A stretch of 64,000 nucleotides of DNA from Streptomyces antibioticus. GTDB taxonomy: Bacteria; Actinomycetota; Actinomycetes; Streptomycetales; Streptomycetaceae. The notes under the pieces are model-generated. The model was not told the DNA's origin, made no database searches, and saw nothing but the letters and a program-made list of their open reading frames with translations. A program made the translations under genes and the position numbers. Every line of letters begins with the position of its first letter. Positions within the stretch are counted from its first letter, which is position 1. Shown one piece after another: positions 7,692-15,355 of this stretch. The stretch is from the NCBI RefSeq assembly GCF_002019855.1, contig NZ_CM007717.1, positions 6,119,043 through 6,183,042 on the forward strand, read 5' to 3'.

Positions 7692-9068
7692 TCAGCACTC
7701 CCTTTCGTCGGCGAGTTGGTCGCGTAGGGCTTCGCGGGCGGTTTCGCGGTTGAGCTGGAGGTCGCGGGCGATGGTCGCGGCGAGGATGGATTCACCGGGG
7801 GTGTGGCCGTGCCCGGCGTACTGCCAGTCAGCGAGGACCAGGACGGTGTCCGGCTCGGCGTCCTCGAGGCCGAGGGCGGCGCGCTCCTGGGCGGCCCGGT
7901 ACTCGGCGCGTGCCTGGCGGAGTTCGCTGAGCGTGGTCGAGTAGCGGCGGGACTTCGAGGAGAAGTGGCCACGAAAGCCGAGCATGTGAGCCCAGGCCCA
8001 TAGCCGCCGGTCCGGGTAGAGCGGGTCGAGGGTCTTGCAGGCTTCGATCAGGCGGCGGGTGTGGTCGGGGACCTGGTGGCGGTCGAGCTCGGCCAGCTCG
8101 CCGATGCGGCGGTCCAGGGTGCCGGTGTTCTCAGCGGCTTTGGTGGCGTACTTGGCGACGTAGGAGGCGACAGCCTGCTCGGTGATGTCGGAGCCGTCCC
8201 CGAACGCCTTCACGGGGCGGATGTCGAGCTGGGTGCCCCAGCGGAAGGTCCGCGCGGGTTGGTCTTCGGCGGCCGGGACGGAAACCGAGGTGTACGAGTG
8301 CGCCGCAGCTGCACGGATCGCGTCGGCGAGCAGGTCGACGGTCGCCCAGGCCGGGGGAGGAGTATCCGGGCCGTCCGGGCCGTCGAGTCGGATCACGGCA
8401 TGGAAGTGCAGGGCACCGCGCTTCTGGAACTCAGCGACCTTGCCGTACGACAGTCGGGCACGCTCTTTCAGCTCGCGCTGGGTGAGGCCGGCGCGAGCGG
8501 CGATCTCGCGACGGAGCCGGTTGGTGAAGCGCTGCCAGAGCTGTCCGGCGTGGTTGTTGAACAGCACCGCGCCCGCGTAGTCGTACGTCGCCGGGTCGAG
8601 GGCGGTGCCCAGTTCCGGAGCGTCAGGGGCGTGCCGTACTCCACAGCGGCAGACGCCACGGTCGGGCCGGTTGTGGACCGGGCCGAACGAGGGTGCGGTG
8701 AGGGTGAGGAAGACGCGGGGATGATCGCGGACGGTGGCGGGGATGTCGCGGCGGTCGTCACCGGCCAGGCCCGCGCGGATGAGGTGGAAGGTGTCGCCCG
8801 CGTAGGTCCAGGCACAGGAGGGGCAGCGGGAGGCACGCCGGTTGCCGCAGGCGAGGCGGAGACGGCCGCCCGGCTCGCCCTCGGTGGAGTAGTGGTGCAG
8901 GGTCTCGCCGGTGGTCTTGTCCTTGTGCACGACCCAGCCGGTCAGGTGGATGGGGTCGGCGCAGCCACCGGTGCGGCGTATCTGTTCTTCCCAGCGGTGG
9001 TAGTCGACGGCCGAAGCCACCCTCAGCAGGTCGCTGAGGGTGGTCGGGTCGAGCAGCGTCTCAGGCAC
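7692..9068 (-). CDS. Replication initiator protein of the AICE
   Basis: A protein of about 458 residues, of the RepSA-like initiator type found in Streptomyces AICEs and rolling-circle plasmids. It shows a zinc-binding cluster near the N-terminus (CGNRRASRCPSC), HPRVFLTLTAPSFGPVHN with a CRCG segment, and the later GALHFHAVIRLDG block, which fits the HUH metal-binding motif of rolling-circle initiators. It would start replication of the excised circle. The GTG at 9068 is preferred: GGAGGG is seven bases upstream and it overlaps the end of the zinc-finger gene by eight bases, which implies coupling. The frame is open further upstream without similarity. Confidence 0.85.
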   Translation of the reverse strand: MPETLLDPTTLSDLLRVASAVDYHRWEEQIRRTGGCADPIHLTGWVVHKDKTTGETLHHYSTEGEPGGRLRLACGNRRASRCPSCAWTYAGDTFHLIRAGLAGDDRRDIPATVRDHPRVFLTLTAPSFGPVHNRPDRGVCRCGVRHAPDAPELGTALDPATYDYAGAVLFNNHAGQLWQRFTNRLRREIAARAGLTQRELKERARLSYGKVAEFQKRGALHFHAVIRLDGPDGPDTPPPAWATVDLLADAIRAAAAHSYTSVSVPAAEDQPARTFRWGTQLDIRPVKAFGDGSDITEQAVASYVAKYATKAAENTGTLDRRIGELAELDRHQVPDHTRRLIEACKTLDPLYPDRRLWAWAHMLGFRGHFSSKSRRYSTTLSELRQARAEYRAAQERAALGLEDAEPDTVLVLADWQYAGHGHTPGESILAATIARDLQLNRETAREALRDQLADEREC

Positions 9069-9246
9069 CAGCGCCCTCCCGGACGCGGCGGGCGGTGACG
9101 GTGCCGGTGCCGTGGCAGACCGGGCAGTGAGCGGTGATGGTGCGCAGGTGCCCGCGCGGGTCACGACCGCCGATGGTGACGGCGACGGAGGCGAAGCCGT
9201 CGCAGGCCGGGCAGATACGCGACGCGGGCGGGGTGTGCTGGGTCAT
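9061..9246 (-). CDS. Small double zinc-finger protein
   Basis: A 61-residue protein with two CxxC knuckles: CPACDG at about 12-17 and CPVCHGTG at about 41-48, the second resembling a DnaJ-type CxxCxGxG motif. The ATG at 9246 has AAAGGAA about 10 bases upstream. It lies just before rep and overlaps it by eight bases; small proteins of this kind are usual in AICE rep operons, though their role is not known. A structured spacer lies upstream. Confidence 0.75.
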   Translation of the reverse strand: MTQHTPPASRICPACDGFASVAVTIGGRDPRGHLRTITAHCPVCHGTGTVTARRVREGAGA

Positions 9247-9285
9247 GATGGTGGTTCCTTTCGATTGCGGTTGGAAGGAACGGCC

Positions 9286-9324
9286 CCGGGTGGCGGCGTG
9301 CTTGGCGGCTTGTGCGCCACCCGG
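9286..9324 (-). ncRNA. Hairpin with conserved loop, copy 1 (upstream of zinc-finger gene)
   Basis: A 10-bp perfect stem (9286-9295 with 9315-9324) encloses a 19-base loop containing GTGCTTGGCGGCTTGTG on the + strand. The loop sequence is repeated in the hairpin at 9922-9973, while the stems differ in sequence yet both pair. It lies in the spacer between the GGDEF gene and the zinc-finger gene, about 40 bases before the latter's start. A structured RNA is the simplest reading, but a DNA element is possible. Confidence 0.55.
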
Positions 9325-9331
9325 CGGCCGG

Positions 9332-9883
9332 TCAGCGAGAGAGGCGTGAGCCCCGGCGACCACGGCCCTTGGCCGCGTACATGGCCGCGTCGGCGGCGGC
9401 GAGGGCATCGGTAAGCAGCGGCACCGGCAGCTCGGCAAGGCGGCAGACGCCGACCGACGCAGCCAGCGGCAGCGAAACGCCGTTGTAGGGCAGCGGCCGG
9501 TGGAGTGCGGTGGTGAGCGCGTCGAGGTCGACGGCGGCCAGGTCCTGGACGACGGCGACGAACTCGTCCCCGCCCAGGCGTCCAGCGGTGCCGTGACGGC
9601 CGCACCAGGTGCGCAGGCGGTCGGCGGTGGCGATGAGCGCGGCGTCCCCGGCGGCGTGGCGGTGGGTGTCGTTGAGGTCCTTGAAGTGGTCGAGGTCGAC
9701 CAGGAGGACGGCAGTGGCCGGATGCCGGCGGATGCAGTGTTCGGCGCGGGCGGTCCATCCGGCGCGGGTGTGCAGACCGGTCAGCGGGTCACGGCGGGCG
9801 GCGGCGAGCCGGTGGGTGAGGACGCCCCCGTGCACGGCCCAGCCCAGTAACGGCACCAGGGCGGCGGCTATCTGCAGGTCCAT
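9332..9883 (-). CDS. GGDEF-domain protein of the AICE
   Basis: A 183-residue protein: a short hydrophobic N-terminal segment (residues 4-24, possibly a membrane anchor), then a GGDEF domain from about 30 to 175. Key motifs are intact: DPLTGLHTR (32-40), LVDLDHFKDLND with the metal aspartates (61-72), and RLGGDEF with the GGDEF signature at 104-108. I see no RxxD inhibitory site directly upstream of the signature and no EAL or sensor domain. It may make cyclic di-GMP or be a degenerate relative. The ATG has AAGGGAA six bases upstream. It sits between spdD-like and rep-operon genes, flanked by two related hairpins. Confidence 0.85.
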   Translation of the reverse strand: MDLQIAAALVPLLGWAVHGGVLTHRLAAARRDPLTGLHTRAGWTARAEHCIRRHPATAVLLVDLDHFKDLNDTHRHAAGDAALIATADRLRTWCGRHGTAGRLGGDEFVAVVQDLAAVDLDALTTALHRPLPYNGVSLPLAASVGVCRLAELPVPLLTDALAAADAAMYAAKGRGRRGSRLSR

Positions 9884-9921
9884 GAGTGTTCCCTTCGGTG
9901 ACGGCGGTTGGCGAGGTACGG

Positions 9922-9973
9922 GGTCCCGGAAGGCGGCGGCGTGCTTGGCGGCTTGTGCGTCGCTACCGGGACC
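9922..9973 (-). ncRNA. Hairpin with conserved loop, copy 2 (upstream of GGDEF gene)
   Basis: An 8-bp perfect stem (9922-9929 with 9966-9973) around a larger loop that contains the same 25 bases (9935-9959) as 9292-9316. It lies three bases past the end of the spdD-like gene and about 40 bases before the GGDEF start. The shared loop and different paired stems look like covariation. Confidence 0.55.
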
Positions 9974-9975
9974 GG

Positions 9976-10293
9976 TCAGCGGCGGTGCTGGGAGGCCAGC
10001 AGCGAGCGCAGGACGACGGCGCAGACGGCGACCGAGGCGGCGGTGACGGCGACCGCGAGGAGCATGGAGACCAGGACGGCGCCGACGACCAGGACCACGG
10101 CGGTACCGCCGCCGACCAGGGCGAGTGCGGTGCCGGGGGTGAGCTGGACCGTGGGTCGGGCGGGGCCAGCGACCGGGGCCGGGATGGGCGTCGAAGCCGA
10201 GGTGCCCGGGGTGATGGTGGTCGGCTCCACCACGGCGGGCGGGGTGACCTGGCCGGTGGGCTGGGGCATGGTCGGGAGCTTGGGCCGGAACAT
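9976..10293 (-). CDS. SpdD-like membrane protein
   Basis: A 105-residue protein with a Pro/Thr-rich N-terminal 50 residues and two hydrophobic segments (about 52-85 and 80-98), the plan of SpdD-type plasmid spread proteins of Streptomyces conjugative elements. These small membrane proteins aid intramycelial spread after transfer. The ATG has AAGGAGA eight bases upstream. It follows the 51-residue membrane protein gene by 12 bases. Confidence 0.65.
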   Translation of the reverse strand: MFRPKLPTMPQPTGQVTPPAVVEPTTITPGTSASTPIPAPVAGPARPTVQLTPGTALALVGGGTAVVLVVGAVLVSMLLAVAVTAASVAVCAVVLRSLLASQHRR

Positions 10294-10305
10294 GGGCGGG
10301 TCTCC

Positions 10306-10461
10306 TTACTTGACGGCGGTGTCGATGACCGGGGACAGGAGGCTGTCGGCGAGGAGGTAGCCGCCGAGCAGCAGCACCAGGACCAGCCAGAGCGGCGGGC
10401 GGATGAGCTTGACGCCGAGCCAGCCGACGACGACCAGGGCGAACCAGAGGGGGACATCCAT
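10306..10461 (-). CDS. Short membrane protein (51 residues)
   Basis: A 51-residue reading frame starting MDVPLWFALV and ending SPVIDTAVK, with two hydrophobic stretches (about 4-19 and 23-38) split by KLIRPP. AGGAGG lies seven bases before the ATG, which makes it a convincing gene despite its size. It sits between the two small transfer genes and belongs to the same transcription unit; a spread-associated membrane role is an inference from position. Confidence 0.7.
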   Translation of the reverse strand: MDVPLWFALVVVGWLGVKLIRPPLWLVLVLLLGGYLLADSLLSPVIDTAVK

Positions 10462-10472
10462 GGGGTGGCCTC

Positions 10473-10664
10473 CTAGCGGACCTTGCAGCGGTGGGTGCGG
10501 GCGGCGAGCTGGGCGGCGGACTGGCTGGAGTAGTCGGCGGACCAGCCGCAGCCGTCAGAGCTGCACACGGCGGCGTGCTTGGTCTGGCCGTTGCGGTCGC
10601 GGTGGGTGCCGATCTGCACCGGGCCGATCCGCATCACGGAGTGGAAGAAGTCGCGAGCGGGCAT
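10473..10664 (-). CDS. Mobile element transfer protein (SpdB family, small)
   Basis: A 63-residue protein matching the short Streptomyces mobile element transfer family: VMRIGPVQIGTHRDRNGQTKHAAVC, then CGWSADYSSQSAAQLAARTHRC. The conserved cysteines and histidine (C33, C39, H58, C60) suggest a zinc site. GAGAGGAG precedes the ATG. The family accompanies TraB/FtsK-type transfer genes. Confidence 0.8.
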   Translation of the reverse strand: MPARDFFHSVMRIGPVQIGTHRDRNGQTKHAAVCSSDGCGWSADYSSQSAAQLAARTHRCKVR

Positions 10665-10683
10665 GACGGGGTCTCCTCTCGGG

Positions 10684-11349
10684 TCAGGTGAGCTGGGCGG
10701 CGATGGCGTCCGCGAGCTGGGGCGGGACGCCGAGGCGGGCGCGGAGGGTGTCAGTGTCGATCCGGGAGCCGGTGCGCTGCTGGTGGTCGGCGGCGACCTT
10801 GCGGGCGTGGTCGACCAGCGCGGCCGGGACCGGCACCACCGGACGGGGCTTCGCGGTGGGCAGCGCCGGGGCTTCCTCGGCCGCCGGGACCGCTACGGCT
10901 TGAGGTTCCGGGTCCGGCTCAGCAGCGGTGACCGGTTCGGGCTCATGCTCCGGGTCCGGGGCGGAGGGTGCCGGCGCTTCCGGCTCCTGCCGAGTGGGTG
11001 AGTGGGCGAGGAGGGTGCCGCCCATGAAGGCCAGGGCGGGCCAGGCGGCGACGAGGATGCGCAGCCAGGCCGGGACGTCGTTCAGGTCGAGGAGTCCGGC
11101 GGTGGCGACGTTCGCGCCGAGCGAGGCGACCAGGGCGATGAGGAACCAGCACCAGGCGAGCCGGGACGGCCCGTCCGTACGTAGTCGACGCCAGGCGGCG
11201 ACCAGGAGCAGGTCGACCGAGACCGGGTAGGCCCAGGCTTTCCAGCCGTCCTGTCCGGCAGCGGCGGCGAGGTCGTGCAGGTGGGCGAAGGACAGCGCCC
11301 CGGCGATGACGGCCTGGACCAGGACGGCGTCGACGCGGAGGCGGGCCAT
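10684..11349 (-). CDS. DUF2637 membrane protein (SpdB2-like)
   Basis: A 221-residue protein. Residues 1-115 hold four hydrophobic segments with the DUF2637 pattern (AYPVSVDLLLVAAWRRL...). A long Pro/Glu/Ala-rich linker follows, then a C-terminal helical segment (about 175-220: LVDHARKVAADHQQRTG...LRARLGVP) that looks like a small winged-helix DNA-binding tail. DUF2637 proteins are the larger spread proteins of Streptomyces elements. The ATG at 11349 overlaps the stop of the upstream gene (TGATG); a GTG one codon earlier is possible. Confidence 0.8.
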   Translation of the reverse strand: MARLRVDAVLVQAVIAGALSFAHLHDLAAAAGQDGWKAWAYPVSVDLLLVAAWRRLRTDGPSRLAWCWFLIALVASLGANVATAGLLDLNDVPAWLRILVAAWPALAFMGGTLLAHSPTRQEPEAPAPSAPDPEHEPEPVTAAEPDPEPQAVAVPAAEEAPALPTAKPRPVVPVPAALVDHARKVAADHQQRTGSRIDTDTLRARLGVPPQLADAIAAQLT

Positions 11350-11552
11350 CACGGCTGCCCTCCCGGGTACTGGGGGCCGTCGGTGGGGTCGTAGCCGGGC
11401 GGGAAGATGCCGGGCGGGGGGTCGGGAAGGGAGACGGCCAGGGAGGGGCCGATGGCGTCGACGAAGGCGGGGTCGGCTCCATAGGTGTGGGCGTACAGGG
11501 CCAGGGCGCTGAGCAGCTGCACCGTGCGGTTGAAGTCCTCGCGGGTGTCCAC
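11349..11552 (-). CDS. Small conserved AICE protein, function unknown
   Basis: About 67 residues, starting with the GTG of VDTREDFNRTVQLL. This start has GGAGG eight bases upstream; an ATG eight codons earlier (11576) has none. The N-terminal half is an amphipathic helical region, the C-terminal half is Pro/Gly-rich (PDPPPGIFPPGYDP). It is coupled to the DUF2637 gene downstream. I recognise only its typical position between tra and spd genes. Confidence 0.6.
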   Translation of the reverse strand: MDTREDFNRTVQLLSALALYAHTYGADPAFVDAIGPSLAVSLPDPPPGIFPPGYDPTDGPQYPGGQP

Positions 11553-11632
11553 GGGTGCACCTCCGGTTTCTGGCATGGCAGGGGTAGGGACTTGGCGCGA
11601 AGCGGTTGCGCCGACCGATCAGGTGGTGTGGC

Positions 11633-12988
11633 TCAGGCAGCGGCCGGGGCGGACTCGACTGCCGGGGCCGGAACCGGTGTGAGGGTGCCGAGCGCGGGCC
11701 GGAACGGGGCGAGGGCGGGAAGGTCCGGGGTCAGGTCGGCGTGCCGATTGCAGATATTCACGGCCTGCCGCAGCGAGGTGTGCGGGGCGCGGATGCGGGC
11801 CCAGCCGCCGGTCGAGTCGCCGGTGATGGCGACGCCGGGGGTGTCGGTGGGGATTTGGATGGCGGCGAGGACGGCGTCCGGGGCGATGTCGCCGAGGGCC
11901 ATGTTCGCGGAGGATTCGTCGTTGACGCGGTGGGCGGTGCGGCCGGTGAGCTGGGCGCGGAGCATGGTGATGCCCTTGCCGAGTTCGGAGCCGAAGCGCT
12001 GCCCGCAGATCTCCAGGTAGATGCCGGCCGCGCGACCGAGCTGGGCGAGCCGGGCCAGGGCGGTGATGATGCGGTCCCGCCGCTTCTCCTCCTCCTTCGT
12101 CGCGAAGAGGGCGAGTTCGGCGACTTCGTCGACCAGGACCACCATGGGCACCGGGCGCAGTCCTTCGGGCAGGTCCCAGATGTCGGCGGCGATCTCCGCA
12201 TCCGGCACGTCAGCAGTGATCCGCTGCTCGGCCCGGATGAGCTGGTAGACGTCCTCCATGTGGGACACCAGCGCGTCGAGGAGTTCAGCGGCGGTGTCGG
12301 GGTTGTCGGCGAGCGCGGAGAACCGGCGGGCCAGCGGGAACAGCTCGACGCCCTGCTTGCAGTCGATGCCGACCAGGGCGACGTGCTGCGACGCGAGGGC
12401 GGCGACGAGGTTGCGCTGATAGACCGACTTCCCGGACTCCGTAGCCCCCAGGGTGAGGGCGTGCGGAACGGCGCGGTAGTCGCGGTAGTGGACGGCCCCG
12501 TCTTCACGCAGGGCAACCGGGACCCGCATCGGTCGGGTGTCGACCACGGCAGGCATCTGCACGCGCTTGAGTACGTCGTAGCCGGTCATGCGCAGCTCGA
12601 CCACACCCGAGCGCAGCTCACGAGAGGTCACGCCGTACATGGCGAATGAGTGCCGCAGCCGATCACATGAGGCGGCCACGTCGAAGGCGTCCTGACCGGG
12701 GCGGAGCTTGAGCCGGAGCACCAGGCCGGTTCGGGTTACTCGGACCCGCAGAATGCGCGGGGCACGGGGTCCGGGAACGGGGCGGTTCGTCATCCGGGCC
12801 AGCGTCAGTCGCCAGCGAGGGGCCGGGACGGTGAGGCCGCAGGCGTCCATGACCGAGCCGTACCGGACCAGGACCCGCAGCGCGGCGAGGGTGACCCCGA
12901 AGGTCAGCCAGTACCAGGCGGGGCGCCGCCACCGCAGGAGACCCGCAGCGGCGACGACCAGCACCAGGGCGACGATCAGCCACGTCAT
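11633..12988 (-). CDS. traB: FtsK/SpoIIIE-type DNA translocase (conjugal transfer protein)
   Basis: A 451-residue protein of the TraB/TraSA class, which moves double-stranded plasmid DNA between hyphae without relaxase-type processing. Two hydrophobic segments at the N-terminus (1-20 and 25-40) anchor it; the motor domain has Walker A GATESGKS at 181-188 and Walker B PMVVLVDEVAEL near 281-292. The C-terminal part ends in a Pro/Ala-rich tail rather than an obvious gamma winged helix. It starts three bases after the upstream small gene, so both are expressed together. The symbol reflects family and role. Confidence 0.88.
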   Translation of the reverse strand: MTWLIVALVLVVAAAGLLRWRRPAWYWLTFGVTLAALRVLVRYGSVMDACGLTVPAPRWRLTLARMTNRPVPGPRAPRILRVRVTRTGLVLRLKLRPGQDAFDVAASCDRLRHSFAMYGVTSRELRSGVVELRMTGYDVLKRVQMPAVVDTRPMRVPVALREDGAVHYRDYRAVPHALTLGATESGKSVYQRNLVAALASQHVALVGIDCKQGVELFPLARRFSALADNPDTAAELLDALVSHMEDVYQLIRAEQRITADVPDAEIAADIWDLPEGLRPVPMVVLVDEVAELALFATKEEEKRRDRIITALARLAQLGRAAGIYLEICGQRFGSELGKGITMLRAQLTGRTAHRVNDESSANMALGDIAPDAVLAAIQIPTDTPGVAITGDSTGGWARIRAPHTSLRQAVNICNRHADLTPDLPALAPFRPALGTLTPVPAPAVESAPAAA

Positions 12989-12991
12989 GGC

Positions 12992-13345
12992 TCAGGCCGC
13001 CTTCGAGGCCGAGTCCGCAGCGGTCAGCGAGGTCACCGCGACTGCGCGGAAGGCGATGCCGTGCCGCTTCTGGCCGTTGAACTCGTTCTCCCACGGCGAG
13101 GCGACCAGGCCGGTCAGGATCACCGGGGTGCCCATGTCCAGGTCCTCGGAGACGCCGGACTGCGGGACGGTGAGCTTGAGGATCTCCACCTCGTCGGGCG
13201 TGGAGAACATGACCTCCACGACCATCAGGGTGGCACCGTCCTTGTCGGTGGCGATCTCACCGGTACGGCGGTCCTTCACCTTGGGCTGCGGGGCCTTGGC
13301 GACCATCACGGTGGCGTTGGCGGTGTCCACGGGGATCTGACGCAT
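12992..13345 (-). CDS. Conserved AICE protein upstream of tra
   Basis: A 117-residue soluble protein. Alternating beta-strand pattern (ATVMVAKAPQPKVKD...TLMVVEVMFSTPDEVEILKLTVP...TPVILTGLVASPW) suggests a small beta barrel of OB-fold type. I associate it with the SCO3933-like family of AICE proteins always encoded just before the FtsK-type gene; a regulatory or single-strand-binding role is inference. AGGAGA lies eight bases before the ATG. It is the first gene of the long leftward operon and faces the tandem repeat promoter region. Confidence 0.7.
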   Translation of the reverse strand: MRQIPVDTANATVMVAKAPQPKVKDRRTGEIATDKDGATLMVVEVMFSTPDEVEILKLTVPQSGVSEDLDMGTPVILTGLVASPWENEFNGQKRHGIAFRAVAVTSLTAADSASKAA

Positions 13346-13405
13346 CGTCTTGTCTCCTGTTGCGGTGAGGTGTTGACCGACATCCCGTCGGTGAGATCAG
13401 GAGAC

Positions 13406-13558
13406 CGTGAGAAGGGGTGGACGCATCACCGCCCGTATGGACGTTTAGGGACGTCTGAGGTACCGTCAAAACGTCCTAGCCGTGAGAAGGGGTGGACGCA
13501 TCACCGCCCGTATGGACGTTTAGGGACGTCTGAGGTACCGTCAAAACGTCCTAGCCGT
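13406..13558. repeat. Perfect 75-bp tandem duplication in the divergent promoter region
   Basis: Positions 13406-13480 and 13481-13555 are identical, followed by three more bases of a third copy. Each unit holds GGACGT twice and ACGTCC once within about 40 bp, giving direct and inverted operator-like motifs, plus TTGACGG on the minus strand as a possible -35 element of the leftward transfer operon. It lies between that operon and the XRE regulator, the expected operator site for the regulator. Confidence 0.85.
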
Positions 13559-13576
13559 CCGAGTGAAGGGCACGTC

Positions 13577-14308
13577 ATGGCGAACGAGCGTCTGCGCGCG
13601 GCGATTTCAGCGAAGGGCGAGACGATTCAGTCCGTTGCCGAGCACGTCGCAGTGGACCCCAAGAGCGTCGAACGGTGGATCACCACCGGCCGCACTCCGC
13701 ACCGCGGGCACCGCTGGAAGGCGGCGAGCTTCCTCGGAGTCGACGAGGTCTACCTCTGGCCGTCCGTGGAGAAGCAGGCGGAGAAGGCCAGCACGTCCGA
13801 GCTGATCACGTACTACCCGCACCGTGGTGCGGTGCCCGCCCCGCTCTGGTCATCCCTGATCGAGAAGGCGACGGATCAGGTCGACGTCCTCGTGTACGCC
13901 GGACTCTTTCTCTTCGACAGCAACCCGGACCTGCCCGACCAACTGGGCGAGAAGGCGAAGGCCGGCGCCCAGGTCCGCATCCTGCTCGGGGACCCCGACT
14001 CCGAAGCGGTCCGCCAGCGCGGCGAAGAGGAGGGCATCGGTGGTGACCTGGCCGCACGTGCCCGCATCACCCGGCGCTACCTCGAGCCCGCCATGTCGAC
14101 GCCCGGCGTCGAAGTCCGGTTGCACGACACGATCCTCTACAACTCGATCTACCGGTTCGACGAGGACGTTCTTGTGAACCCGCATGTTCTCGGAGCTCCC
14201 GCCGGTCAGAACCCGGTGATGCACTTCCGGTACCTCCCCGGAGCGCGGACCTTCCGGCACTACATGCGGAGCTTCGACTACGCATGGGAGCGGGGCCGGG
14301 AGGCATAG
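13577..14308 (+). CDS. XRE-family regulator with PLD-like C-terminal domain
   Basis: A 243-residue protein. Residues 1-60 form an XRE helix-turn-helix (LRAAISAKGETIQSVAEHVAVDPKSVERWI). The rest, about 75-240, resembles the phospholipase D-like DUF5919 domain common in such Streptomyces regulators, but I see no catalytic HxKx4D motif, so it is probably a sensing domain. The ATG has GAAGGG seven bases upstream. It is divergent from the transfer operon across the 75-bp duplication and is followed by the Nudix gene after 28 bases, so it is the likely repressor of transfer. Confidence 0.8.
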   Translation: MANERLRAAISAKGETIQSVAEHVAVDPKSVERWITTGRTPHRGHRWKAASFLGVDEVYLWPSVEKQAEKASTSELITYYPHRGAVPAPLWSSLIEKATDQVDVLVYAGLFLFDSNPDLPDQLGEKAKAGAQVRILLGDPDSEAVRQRGEEEGIGGDLAARARITRRYLEPAMSTPGVEVRLHDTILYNSIYRFDEDVLVNPHVLGAPAGQNPVMHFRYLPGARTFRHYMRSFDYAWERGREA

Positions 14309-14336
14309 CAGGGTCCGGACGTGCAACGCTGAACAC

Positions 14337-14807
14337 ATGGCCCGTGTCGACTACTTCAACGATCCCAACGCCCCGAAGGCGAACAGCCTCGTCCCCTCCG
14401 TGACCGCCGTGGCGCGCAATGAGGCCGGAGAGGTCTTGCTGATTCACAAGACCGACAACGACCTCTGGGCCTTGCCCGGTGGCGGCGTCGACCTGGGCGA
14501 GTCGGCCCCAGACGCAGCCGTGCGCGAGACGAAGGAAGAGACCGGCTTCGACGTGGAGGTGACCGGCCTCGTCGGCATCTACACCAACCCAGGCCACGTC
14601 ATGGCGTACGACGACGGAGAGGTCCGCCAGCAGTTCTCGATCTGCTTCCAGGCCCGCATCACCGGCGGTGAGCTGCGGACGAGCAGCGAGAGCAAGGAAG
14701 TGGCGTTCGTCGACCCGAGCAGGCTGGACGAGCTGAACATCCATCCGTCGATGCGCATGCGGATCGAGCACGGCCTGGCCGACTGGGCGGAGCCCTACAT
14801 CGGCTGA
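14337..14807 (+). CDS. Nudix hydrolase, Pif-like immunity factor
   Basis: A 156-residue Nudix protein with an intact Nudix box at about 50-72 (GGGVDLGESAPDAAVRE then TKEETG). In the related element pSAM2 the Nudix protein Pif gives conjugal immunity, blocking redundant transfer between donors; family and position next to the regulator suggest the same role. The substrate is unknown. The 3' end overlaps the convergent HD gene by 13 bases. Confidence 0.82.
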   Translation: MARVDYFNDPNAPKANSLVPSVTAVARNEAGEVLLIHKTDNDLWALPGGGVDLGESAPDAAVRETKEETGFDVEVTGLVGIYTNPGHVMAYDDGEVRQQFSICFQARITGGELRTSSESKEVAFVDPSRLDELNIHPSMRMRIEHGLADWAEPYIG

Positions 14808-15355
14808 TGCGCCATGCGGTCGCGGGTCCGCTCGACAGCGCCCTGGAGGTACGGCCGTGCCTTGCTGATCGCGTTGTGCACCTCGCTGCCCGGCTCGTAG
14901 CGGACGAGGATCTCGTCAATCCGGGTGTCGAAGTCGAAGGACTGCCCGGCGGGGCCGGTCGTCATGTCAGCGAAGATCAGTGCGTCCAGGACAGGGGAGT
15001 CTTCCCGCTCGTAGACGGCCAGCTCTGGCGAGAGCCCGCGTTGCTCCGCCTCGTACACGGCTCCGGAATGGTGAGCGACCAGCCGCACCAGGCGCGCCGG
15101 CGCACCCAGCGATTCGAGGTACCGAGCACCGTCGAGGGGATGGAAGCCGGTGTCACGCAGCTCGGGGGCGTAGCCGATGTCATGCAGCCACGCAGCAGCG
15201 ACGAGGAGATCCCGGTCCGCCTCGGACACAGCCGCGGATGCCTCGCGCGCCCGAGCGGCCACGGCCTGAGTGTGCAGCCAGCGGTTCCCGAGCGGAGGAA
15301 GCAGGGACTCGGCGAGTTCGGCCGCTCCCTGGGGCGTGTCCAGTGCAGAAGGCAT
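14795..15355 (-). CDS. HD-domain phosphohydrolase
   Basis: A 186-residue HD-superfamily protein with the metal ligands in order: H28 (RWLHTQAV), HD in AAWLHDIGYA near 57-58, and later the GFHPLDGARYL and LVAHHSG segments. It probably hydrolyses a nucleotide or phosphate ester; substrate unknown. No ribosome site is evident before the ATG. It converges on and overlaps the Nudix gene. A regulator-Nudix-HD group recurs in AICEs, so this may be part of the element core rather than cargo. Confidence 0.78.
   Translation of the reverse strand: MPSALDTPQGAAELAESLLPPLGNRWLHTQAVAARAREASAAVSEADRDLLVAAAWLHDIGYAPELRDTGFHPLDGARYLESLGAPARLVRLVAHHSGAVYEAEQRGLSPELAVYEREDSPVLDALIFADMTTGPAGQSFDFDTRIDEILVRYEPGSEVHNAISKARPYLQGAVERTRDRMAHQPM

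Noticed and set aside
9332..9883. Full cyclic di-GMP signalling module
   Set aside because: Only a GGDEF domain is present; there is no EAL, PilZ, PAS or GAF domain in the element.
13406..13555. CRISPR-like array
   Set aside because: There are only two directly adjoining identical units with no spacers; it is a tandem duplication.
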